Below are positions 1 to 5,075 of a stretch of 5,075 nucleotides of DNA, in pieces. The position numbers and the translations under genes were made by a program. Source of the stretch: Ardenticatenales bacterium (GTDB taxonomy: Bacteria; Chloroflexota; Anaerolineae; Ardenticatenales; Ardenticatenaceae); assembly GCA_013812995.1 (NCBI GenBank), contig JACCSL010000529.1, positions 1 through 5,075 of the forward strand, written 5' to 3'. How positions within the stretch are numbered: position 1 is the first letter of the stretch; each line of letters opens with the position of its first letter. The notes beneath the pieces are model-generated. The model was not told the DNA's origin. It saw only the letters and a list, made by a program, of their open reading frames with translations, and made no database searches.

Positions 1-1035
1 GTATTGGTGTTTGTACTGCTCAAGTCGGGTATCGTGGTAAACATGAACCTGGACAGCATCTGGCACGCCCCACTCGTCAGGTGAAATATCATCGGGGCGC
101 AAGCCGAGTAAGCGACAGTATGAATCTGCTAGTTCACGGTCTGTCGAATAGAACTTCACCTCATTGGCATCTCTCCGCAAGTTGCCATCAGATGCCAACA
201 AACCAATCACGTAGGCAAACTCCGGGGACCATTCCAATTGCTTGCTTGGAATAATCTGCTTTACCTTGTCCCATCCATTGGGACGAACCTCAATTCCATG
301 CTCCTGCATCCGACGATACACAACTGAGGCGGCACAACCATAAATTTCTGCGATAGCCGGCGCACTCATCTCTAGTTCAACGTACAGGCGGTACAACTCT
401 TCCTTTGGTATGTCAATATAAACATAGTCCCAGTGGCCTCGCGATTCCATTCCGAACTCAATCATTCGATTTCTGATAGTTGCTCCACTGACACCGAATT
501 TCTCCCCAATCTGTGCATGTGTTAGACCTGCCTCATAATACAGCTTTTCCAATGCTTCACGCGGGATCTCCACTCGATATTTACCCACATGGCGTGCTTC
601 CATACCGTATTTCGCCATGCGGTAACTGATGGTTGTGATTGCTACCCCAAACTCCTGGGCGATTTGCTCCTGGGTCCATCCTTCCTCGTAATATAACCGC
701 TCTAACTCTTCACGCGGGATTTCTACATTGCCCCGCGTTTCCAAGTTCAACTCAGCCATACGCTTCCGAACTGTCACCTCACTGACGCCAAGATAAGCCC
801 CTATCTCTTTCTGCGTCATCCTTTGTTCGTAGTAAAGTTCCTCTAGGGTTTCTCTTGCAATCTCAATATACTCTGTGCGGCGCGTCTCTATGCCATATTC
901 TGCCAGCCGATTGCTGATTGTCTTCGCGCTTACCCCAAGGCATTGACCAATTTTCGATTGTGATAGCCCCTCAACAAGGTAGAGTTGTTCGAGCACTTCC
1001 TTAGAAATAGGGATGTAATTGTTAGAGTGTGGCAT
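1..1035 (-). CDS. Five-fold tandem HTH protein with a LAGLIDADG homing-endonuclease-like domain (C-terminus beyond the left edge)
   Basis: Reading the minus strand from the ATG at 1035-1033 gives 345 codons with no stop up to base 1, so the gene is partial. Residues 8-252 are five repeats of about 46 residues, each with the pattern I-x-I-x-(K/R)-E-x-L-x-x-L-Y, a bihelical HTH (for example TQEQIAQEFGVAITTISYRM) and an ending like YGMEAR. After a short linker, residues 271-286 (PEFAYVIGLLASDGNL) match the first LAGLIDADG helix, with Asp283 as the expected metal-binding catalytic residue. VKFYSTDRELADSYCRLLGL at 293-312 matches the strand and helix that usually follow. A LAGLIDADG core usually needs well over 100 residues, and only about 75 are visible, so a second motif and the activity cannot be judged. 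The start is supported by GGAGAG four bases upstream, an in-frame TGA just beyond it, and a strong promoter. Family knowledge suggests a free-standing site-specific DNA endonuclease or a regulator derived from one. The HTH array and the motif are seen; cleavage is inferred. Confidence 0.85.
   Translation of the reverse strand, partial: MPHSNNYIPISKEVLEQLYLVEGLSQSKIGQCLGVSAKTISNRLAEYGIETRRTEYIEIARETLEELYYEQRMTQKEIGAYLGVSEVTVRKRMAELNLETRGNVEIPREELERLYYEEGWTQEQIAQEFGVAITTISYRMAKYGMEARHVGKYRVEIPREALEKLYYEAGLTHAQIGEKFGVSGATIRNRMIEFGMESRGHWDYVYIDIPKEELYRLYVELEMSAPAIAEIYGCAASVVYRRMQEHGIEVRPNGWDKVKQIIPSKQLEWSPEFAYVIGLLASDGNLRRDANEVKFYSTDRELADSYCRLLGLRPDDISPDEWGVPDAVQVHVYHDTRLEQYKHQY
178..213 (-). other. 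LAGLIDADG motif (P1 helix)
   Basis: These bases encode residues 275-286, YVIGLLASDGNL, of the minus-strand protein. The G-L-L-A-S-D-G core aligns with the LAGLIDADG consensus, and the acidic residue (Asp283) sits at the catalytic position. The preceding W-S-P-E-F-A is also typical of the lead-in to this domain in inteins and free-standing homing endonucleases. Only this one motif is inside the window. Confidence 0.8.
280..1014 (-). repeat. Five tandem HTH-coding repeats
   Basis: The five protein repeats lie at residues 8-53, 57-102, 104-149, 155-200 and 207-252, with start-to-start spacings of 49, 47, 51 and 52 codons. They are diverged at DNA level, but repeats 3 and 4 still share the identical 13-mer cttcacgcgggat (plus strand) at 555-567 and 708-720, exactly 153 bases apart. 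This suggests that these two arose by the most recent duplication. The framework (L-Y-Y-E, Q-x-I-G/A, G-V, R-M) is conserved, while recognition-helix positions vary from repeat to repeat. Repeat 5 is the most divergent. Confidence 0.85.
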
Positions 1036-1039
1036 GTTA

Positions 1040-1045
1040 CTCTCC
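1040..1045 (-). promoter_or_regulatory. Ribosome binding site of the HTH/LAGLIDADG gene
   Basis: The minus strand reads GGAGAG-taac-ATG. The GGAG core is six bases from the start codon, which fixes the start at 1035. An in-frame TGA lies a few codons further upstream, so no longer product is possible from an ATG. Confidence 0.75.
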
Positions 1046-1047
1046 AA

Positions 1048-1058
1048 TCTGATTCAGA
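1048..1058. promoter_or_regulatory. Small palindrome in the leader of the HTH/LAGLIDADG gene
   Basis: TCTGA-T-TCAGA is a perfect 5+1+5 palindrome between the presumed transcription start (about 1064) and the ribosome binding site (1045-1040). ATCTG at 1047-1051 also pairs with CAGAT at 1060-1064. It could be an operator half-site pair or a weak leader hairpin, but a dyad this short may be chance. Confidence 0.25.
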
Positions 1059-1070
1059 ACAGATGTACGT

Positions 1071-1099
1071 ATTATATCAATCTAGGCGTTCAATATCAA
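1071..1099 (-). promoter_or_regulatory. Sigma-70-like promoter of the HTH/LAGLIDADG gene
   Basis: On the minus strand TTGATA (1099-1094) is followed by exactly 17 bases and a perfect TATAAT (1076-1071). Transcription would start near 1064, leaving a leader of about 30 bases that holds the GGAGAG ribosome binding site. This is the best promoter match in the window and suggests that the gene is, or can be, actively transcribed. Confidence 0.75.
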
Positions 1100-1100
1100 T
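1074..1100. repeat. Direct repeat ATATCAAT, candidate operator
   Basis: ATATCAAT occurs at 1074-1081 and 1093-1100, 19 bases apart (about two helical turns). The shorter TATCAA recurs at 1103-1108, and TATCA at 1117-1121. The copies overlap the -10 and -35 of the minus-strand promoter and lie within the putative plus-strand promoter. They could bind either of the two HTH proteins encoded on each side. The -35 box TTGATA is itself one copy read on the other strand, so part of the repetition may simply reflect promoter sequence. Confidence 0.35.
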
Positions 1101-1117
1101 ACTATCAACCTTAAAAT
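1089..1117 (+). promoter_or_regulatory. Possible divergent promoter of the Cro/C1-type regulator
   Basis: TTCAAT (1089-1094), a 17-base spacer and TAAAAT (1112-1117) form a fair -35/-10 pair pointing toward the regulator at 1151. Its -35 box overlaps the -35 box of the opposing promoter, so the two would compete for polymerase. The region is AT-rich, so chance matches are likely. Confidence 0.4.
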
Positions 1118-1150
1118 ATCAGCTAACTACACCAAGACAAAGGCCCAAAC

Positions 1151-1378
1151 ATGATAAAATCCAAGCTCAAACTCCTGATCGTCCAGCGTGAGATCGATAG
1201 GGGGCAGAAGATCACCTACGAGAGCCTGTCCACAGAGACAGGACTTTCAAAAACCACACTCAATCGACTGGCCGAGGGGAAGACGGACCGCATCGACTTC
1301 CTGACGCTGGACAAGCTATGCCGCTACTTCGGGTGCAGCGTGGGGGAACTCCTGGAGTATGCGCCGGGGGAATCATAG
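1151..1378 (+). CDS. Small Cro/C1 (Xre)-type HTH transcriptional regulator
   Basis: The 75-residue protein is essentially one Cro/C1-type DNA-binding domain. ITYESLSTETGLSKTTLNRL (residues 21-40) forms the helix-turn-helix, with recognition helix SKTTLNRLAEG. TLDKLCRYFGCSVGELLEY (52-70) is the typical closing segment, in which a helix precedes the C-S-V-G-E-L-L motif. There is no ligand-binding, peptidase or membrane part, so it resembles the short phage-repressor-like or toxin-antitoxin-type regulators. The ATG is preceded by AAAGG (1139-1143) at seven bases. It is divergent from the HTH/LAGLIDADG gene with 115 bases between the two starts, an arrangement common for a regulator controlling itself and its neighbour. 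No toxin gene lies next to it. Its target is not known; control of the shared intergenic region is an inference. Confidence 0.85.
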   Translation: MIKSKLKLLIVQREIDRGQKITYESLSTETGLSKTTLNRLAEGKTDRIDFLTLDKLCRYFGCSVGELLEYAPGES

Positions 1379-1652
1379 CAAAGGCGGGGAAAGCTCAGGG
1401 GAAATGCAGCGAACATTGCTCATAACAAAATGGGACTTCTCTCGTTACAATAATCGTCTCATCCTGCTCAGAACTCATACGCAGCCATTCCATAGACCAT
1501 CTCGATAGTGCGATGTGGAACGAATGGGGCGAGAACACTTGCAGTATTTTCTAATGGTCCTATAATCCGCCCTTGCTTTTGGCTGCCCAAGTCCTCACAA
1601 CCGTCAGAAATAGGGTAGGGCGTCTACTACCACTCTTCACAGGTAAAAGCCT
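1379..1652. other. Intergenic region between regulator and polysaccharide operon
   Basis: The first 160 bases after the regulator show no convincing gene or terminator; only a 4-bp CGCC/GGCG pairing lies near the stop codon and no T tract follows. From 1539 the region carries the operon promoter and a leader of about 80 bases. Within that leader CGCCCT (1568-1573) can pair with AGGGCG (1617-1622), and TTGG (1579-1582) with CCAA (1587-1590) around a four-base loop. I recognise no riboswitch class. Confidence 0.5.
1539..1566 (+). promoter_or_regulatory. Likely promoter of the polysaccharide operon
   Basis: TTGCAG (1539-1544), a 16-base spacer and a perfect TATAAT (1561-1566) lie upstream of the Wzz-type gene. 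Transcription would begin near 1573, giving an untranslated leader of about 80 bases. The -35 box is only a partial match, so activation by another factor is possible. Confidence 0.55.
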
Positions 1653-3389
1653 ATGTTGCACAACGAAACCAAAATCCAGGGGAATCATCACGCGGATCCC
1701 CATTCCCATAATGGCGCACCACTCCCCACCCCGCACTTCGTGGATGAAGAAGGTATCGACCTCCGCAAAGTGGTGGGAGGAGTGGTTAGGCACAGGACCG
1801 TGATTATCGGCCTGAGCCTGGCGCTTGGCATTGGCGCGCTCCTCATTAGCTTGCTGCTACCGAAGGCGTACAGCACGGAAGCAGGCGTCACCCTGCTCAG
1901 TATCCGCTCTGAGGTCGTCTTCGATCCCGCCTTTACGACCACCCCTCTGGAGCTGGCAACCAACCAGCTCGACAAACGAGGCCAGGCCCTGAAAGCCCTG
2001 GCAGAGAACCCCTCGTTGCTGAGCGAGGTCTACGACCAGGTGAGCCCCACCCTTACCGACAACTCCGCCTCCTCGCTTGACAGCGCGGCGGTTGCCGATG
2101 TCGAGGGTGATTTTCTACGGCTCCAGGTGACATGGGGTAACCCAGAGGATGCCACCAAGATCGCCAATGCATGGGCTGCCTATTACGTCGACACGGCGAA
2201 CCGGGCCTATGTGAGCACCAGCAGCAACACCCCGGAAGAAGCCCGTGCCGCTGCCCAGTCAGCGTTTGAAGCCTATCAGTCGCTCCAGATGGACTATGAA
2301 AACTTCGTTGCCACGAACAAATTCGATCAGGTCCAAAGTGAAATCGAGGAATTGGGTGCGCTCATCACGAAGCTTCGCGAGTTGAAGACCTATGCGCTCG
2401 TCCTGCTGAATACCAATTCTATCGAATCCAACTCTATCCTGATTACGGCCACAAGCTCCGCTTTACGGGGTGAGATACAAGAATCAGTTCATAGAGAGAT
2501 CGCTGCCCAACGCAGGGAGCTGCAAAGCTGGTATCAACGGCACAATGCCTTGAGATCGCTGAGAACGACGCTCCAGGACATCAAGGTTGAGCTAGAGGCG
2601 GGTAATCAGTTGGATGCTGCCGCCAGTGGCGATTTCCTGGCTGTAATGATGGCCCGTGCGGGCCTTCTTCAGAGCCAGGGCGCTCCAGCAGCCGAGGACG
2701 CGGGAGCAAGTGCAGGTGCAGGTGGCACCCAACTCCAGCTCCAGGTGGATATAGAGCAACTGATTGGTTCCGGTGAGAGCTTGACGGGGGCGGAGGTTGA
2801 TTCGCTGCTCGAGACGGTGAACGAAAATATCAAGAAGGCAGATGAAGAAATCGCGCGGCTCTCGGAAGAGCTTTTTCTGGGGAGTGCGTTGGATACGCCA
2901 ACGGCGGTTCCCGAGAATCACACCCTGTTCACCCTGGTTGCCGAGCAGGTCGATGGTATCCTGAATACCTCCACCATTCTGACCTCTGGTTCGCCCGAGC
3001 TGGATGAGAAGCCGCTCCAGCAAAATCTCGTGCAGCTATCAGAGCGTCGTCAGACACTCATTTCGGAAAAAGAAACGATTGAGGCGAAACTACGTGAACT
3101 GACGCGCCATCGCGATACCGCCTGGGATCTCTACACAACCCTTGATAACAAGGCACGCGAGGCGGAAGCACAATTTGCCACGGGGGCACCGCAGGTTCGC
3201 CTGGCGATCCCGGCCACCTCCCCGCGCGCGGCAAACGCCTCTTCCCCGCTGTTCTTTGCCCTCGTCGGCACGCTTCTCGGCCTGGCCCTGGGCCTTCTGT
3301 ATACCTTGATACGGGAGTTGGGGCCAACCCTCTCGTTGACAACTCCCACCACGCTGGTGGGCAGGGATCCGCATCCCACAGGCGACTAA
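1653..3389 (+). CDS. Wzz-type polysaccharide co-polymerase / chain-length determinant
   Basis: This 578-residue inner-membrane protein has the polysaccharide co-polymerase layout. A cytoplasmic N-terminus carries the typical IDLRKVV entry (residues 35-41). A first membrane helix lies at about 50-70 (VIIGLSLALGIGALLISLLL), followed by a long extracytoplasmic part, a second helix at about 533-553 (LFFALVGTLLGLALGLLYTL), and a 25-residue cytoplasmic tail. The extracytoplasmic part is rich in predicted coiled coil (about 200-245, 275-320, 390-410, 465-515). Proline sits just before the second helix, as is common in the family. There is no Walker-type BY-kinase domain at the C-terminus, so phosphorylation control would need a separate kinase. 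Such proteins set chain length or assist export of lipid-linked polysaccharide. The N-terminal 28 residues hold six histidines, and a Gly/Ala-rich linker lies at about 343-358. AGG at 1641-1643, nine bases before the ATG, is a modest ribosome binding site. The protein is longer than many Wzz proteins. Confidence 0.85.
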   Translation: MLHNETKIQGNHHADPHSHNGAPLPTPHFVDEEGIDLRKVVGGVVRHRTVIIGLSLALGIGALLISLLLPKAYSTEAGVTLLSIRSEVVFDPAFTTTPLELATNQLDKRGQALKALAENPSLLSEVYDQVSPTLTDNSASSLDSAAVADVEGDFLRLQVTWGNPEDATKIANAWAAYYVDTANRAYVSTSSNTPEEARAAAQSAFEAYQSLQMDYENFVATNKFDQVQSEIEELGALITKLRELKTYALVLLNTNSIESNSILITATSSALRGEIQESVHREIAAQRRELQSWYQRHNALRSLRTTLQDIKVELEAGNQLDAAASGDFLAVMMARAGLLQSQGAPAAEDAGASAGAGGTQLQLQVDIEQLIGSGESLTGAEVDSLLETVNENIKKADEEIARLSEELFLGSALDTPTAVPENHTLFTLVAEQVDGILNTSTILTSGSPELDEKPLQQNLVQLSERRQTLISEKETIEAKLRELTRHRDTAWDLYTTLDNKAREAEAQFATGAPQVRLAIPATSPRAANASSPLFFALVGTLLGLALGLLYTLIRELGPTLSLTTPTTLVGRDPHPTGD

Positions 3390-3394
3390 AGGAG
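3389..3394 (+). promoter_or_regulatory. Strong Shine-Dalgarno sequence without a start codon at normal distance
   Basis: AAGGAG overlaps the stop codon of the Wzz-type gene. No ATG, GTG or TTG lies 5-10 bases downstream, and the next gene starts 50 bases later. It is followed at once by the hairpin at 3399-3431. It may be an entry or standby site for the following gene, or a leftover. Confidence 0.4.
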
Positions 3395-3398
3395 CAGG

Positions 3399-3431
3399 TA
3401 TCCCATTTTCATCCATCAAGAGAATGGGGTA
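3399..3431 (+). other. 12-bp RNA hairpin between the Wzz-type gene and wbpA
   Basis: The arms tatcccattttc (3399-3410) and gagaatggggta (3420-3431) pair over 12 positions, ten Watson-Crick and two G-U, with the nine-base loop atccatcaa. No T tract follows, so it is not a standard intrinsic terminator. It ends just before the weak ribosome binding site AGAGA (3434-3438) of wbpA. Roles in mRNA processing, in partial attenuation or in tuning translation of wbpA are possible. The two wobble pairs form only in the plus-strand transcript, which favours an RNA role over a protein-bound operator. Confidence 0.6.
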
Positions 3432-3444
3432 ACAGAGATTATTT

Positions 3445-4803
3445 ATGATAGCTGAGCAACTTCTTCAGAAATTCGAGAGCCGTCAGGCCCATGTGGCCGT
3501 CATTGGGTTGGGCTATGTTGGCCTTCCCCTAGCCGTTATCTTTGCCGAAGCAGGGTATTCGGTGATCGGAATCGACGTTGATCCGCAAAAGGTCGACGCG
3601 ATTAACCGGGGCGAATCCTACATTGAGGATATTCCCTCCGCCCTCCTGGCCCGCTACACCCAACAAACCGTTACCGTCAATGGCTCGGCTGCATCGTCCA
3701 GGTCGTCATCGACCTCCCTTACCCCCGTCGGTACCTTACACGCCACAACTGACTTTTCGGTGCTGGCTGATTGTGATGCGGTTTCCATCTGCGTTCCAAC
3801 CCCTCTCAACAAGACGGGTGGCCCGGATATCTCCTACATTATCAAGGCAGCGGATGAAATTGCTCGTCGCCTTCATCCGGGCATGGTAGTGGTGTTGGAA
3901 AGCACCACTTACCCCGGTACAACGACTGAGGCAATTCTTCCCCGGCTACTCGAAACCAATAGTCATCTTAAAGTCGGTGAAGATTTCTTTCTCTGTTTCT
4001 CCCCTGAGCGCATCGACCCCGGTCGCACCGACTGGACAGCGGCCAATACCCCCAAGATCATGGGCGGGGTAACACCCACCTGCCGGTCGGTTGGGCAGCG
4101 TCTGTATGGCTCCGCCATCAAGACCATTGTGCCGGTCTCCTCGACGGAGGCCGCAGAGATGGTCAAGCTACTGGAGAACACTTTCCGGGCCGTGAATATC
4201 GGGCTCGTGAATGAGGTTCTTCTAATGTGCGACAAATTGGGGCTGGATGCCTGGGAGGTCATTGAGGCGGCGGCCACCAAGCCCTTTGGCTTCATGAAAT
4301 TTACACCAGGTCCCGGCCTTGGGGGCCACTGTATTCCGATTGATCCCCTCTATCTCTCCTGGAAGCTGAAAACGCTGGACTACAATGCCCGTTTCATCGA
4401 GCTGGCAAGTGAGATTAACACCTCCATGCCCCGGTACTGGGTTCAAAAAGTTCAGGATGCGCTGAACGATCAGGGCAAACCAGTCAAGGGTAGCACCATC
4501 CTCGTTCTGGGCGTCGCCTATAAGAAGGATGTCAGTGATCTTCGCGAATCGCCCGCCCTTGACATCATTCACCTGCTGGAGGCGAAGGGAGCCAGGGTGC
4601 AATATCACGACCCGCACGTTCCCATGTTCCAGCACGAGCATATGGAGATGGTATCTGTTCCGGTGCTGGAGGATTCCCTCCGCCATGCGGATTGTGTCAT
4701 CATTGCCACCGATCATACCGGTTATGATTGGAATTTGATCCTGCACCAGGCCACGCTCCTCATTGATACCCGAGGAACGATAAAACAGTCGCCTCTTTCC
4801 TAA
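3445..4803 (+). CDS. wbpA: UDP-N-acetyl-D-glucosamine 6-dehydrogenase (WbpA-type nucleotide sugar dehydrogenase)
   Basis: The 452-residue cytosolic enzyme belongs to the UDP-glucose/GDP-mannose dehydrogenase family, which oxidises the C6 alcohol of a UDP-sugar to a carboxylate with two NAD+. The NAD-binding Rossmann motif GLGYVG is at 21-26, followed by the acidic strand end GIDVD (42-46). The family blocks VPTPL (117-121), ESTTYPGTT (152-160) and FSPERIDPGR (185-194) are intact, as is EMVKLLENTFRAVN (238-251) with Lys241 and Asn245. The active-site segment GPGLGGHCIPIDP (289-301) contains catalytic Cys296. The C-terminal UDP-binding part carries LGVAYKKDVSDLRESPA (355-371). The GGHCIPIDP-x-YLSWK form is that of WbpA rather than UDP-glucose dehydrogenase (GG-x-C-FPKD) or WecC. 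A serine-rich stretch (81-91) is unusual. An in-frame TAA at 3430-3432 excludes an upstream start; AGAGA six bases before the ATG is a weak binding site. It lies 55 bases after the Wzz-type gene on the same strand. The product would be UDP-GlcNAcA for polymer synthesis; UDP-GalNAc as substrate is an alternative. Confidence 0.92.
   Translation: MIAEQLLQKFESRQAHVAVIGLGYVGLPLAVIFAEAGYSVIGIDVDPQKVDAINRGESYIEDIPSALLARYTQQTVTVNGSAASSRSSSTSLTPVGTLHATTDFSVLADCDAVSICVPTPLNKTGGPDISYIIKAADEIARRLHPGMVVVLESTTYPGTTTEAILPRLLETNSHLKVGEDFFLCFSPERIDPGRTDWTAANTPKIMGGVTPTCRSVGQRLYGSAIKTIVPVSSTEAAEMVKLLENTFRAVNIGLVNEVLLMCDKLGLDAWEVIEAAATKPFGFMKFTPGPGLGGHCIPIDPLYLSWKLKTLDYNARFIELASEINTSMPRYWVQKVQDALNDQGKPVKGSTILVLGVAYKKDVSDLRESPALDIIHLLEAKGARVQYHDPHVPMFQHEHMEMVSVPVLEDSLRHADCVIIATDHTGYDWNLILHQATLLIDTRGTIKQSPLS
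3676..3732 (+). other. Serine-rich insertion in WbpA
   Basis: Residues 78-96 hold VNGSAASSRSSSTSLTPVG, with seven serines in the eleven residues 81-91. They sit between the GESYIEDIP helix region and the ATTDFSVL strand. In the WbpA pattern I know, this junction is short. It is probably a surface loop next to the NAD-binding domain. The reading frame and all flanking motifs are intact, so it does not break the gene. Confidence 0.5.

Positions 4804-5075
<272 letters not shown>

Noticed and set aside
280..1014. CRISPR-like regular repeats
   Set aside because: The periodicity is at protein level (HTH units) with diverged DNA and irregular 47-52 codon spacing; there are no short identical repeats with unique spacers.
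985..1191. Plus-strand open frame of 68 codons
   Set aside because: It overlaps the HTH/LAGLIDADG gene, its promoter and the regulator gene, has no family resemblance and no ribosome binding site; a shadow frame.
1379..1440. Terminator of the Cro/C1-type regulator
   Set aside because: Only a four-base pairing with a long loop and no T run is visible.
1468..1620. Minus-strand stretch of about 51 open codons upstream of the polysaccharide operon, ending VYGMAAYEF-stop
   Set aside because: It has no start codon near its beginning, is bounded by three stops on the upstream side and resembles no family I know; a chance open frame or an unrecognisable remnant.
1560..1803. Two short open frames, one on each strand, over the start of the Wzz-type gene
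   Set aside because: Both overlap the well-supported 1653-3389 gene and look like out-of-frame readings with no domain content.
2592..3023. Minus-strand frame of 143 codons inside the Wzz-type gene
   Set aside because: Composition (Arg/Gly/Leu-rich, no motif) and full overlap with a membrane-protein gene mark it as an antisense shadow.
3058..3419. Three minus-strand frames at the end of the Wzz-type gene
   Set aside because: They are Arg/Gly/Pro-rich antisense readings of GC-rich coding sequence, mutually overlapping, with no ribosome binding sites.
3399..3431. Reading the hairpin as an intrinsic terminator
   Set aside because: The right arm is followed by acagagattattt rather than a T tract, and the genes on both sides belong to the same pathway.

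Overview
The window joins two unlike regions. The left part (about 1-1378) is accessory in character. It holds a minus-strand gene cut by the left edge and a small plus-strand Cro/C1-type regulator, divergently arranged around a short AT-rich regulatory region. The cut gene encodes five tandem helix-turn-helix (HTH) repeats followed by the start of a LAGLIDADG homing-endonuclease-like domain. It is the most unusual thing in the window.

The right part (about 1539-5075) reads as a plus-strand exopolysaccharide operon: a Wzz-type polysaccharide co-polymerase (1653-3389), a WbpA-type UDP-N-acetylglucosamine 6-dehydrogenase (3445-4803), and the N-terminal part of an ATP sulfurylase (from 4879, cut by the right edge). 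A good sigma-70-like promoter lies about 85 bases upstream of the first of these genes, and no convincing terminator separates them. Together they would supply a uronic-acid-type amino-sugar nucleotide (WbpA), set polymer length or assist export (Wzz) and provide activated sulfate (Sat). The sulfate may serve polymer sulfation or ordinary sulfur assimilation; the window alone does not decide.

The organism is a bacterium with moderately high GC in its core genes, standard -35/-10 promoters and GGAG-type ribosome binding sites. The Wzz protein has no fused kinase and the dehydrogenase is close to the WbpA pattern. The mix of genes would suit an environmental polysaccharide producer, and I lean weakly toward Chloroflexota (Ktedonobacteria-like), but nothing here proves a taxon. 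The left region looks visibly less GC-rich than the operon, which would fit a mobile or recently acquired segment next to a surface-polysaccharide locus.
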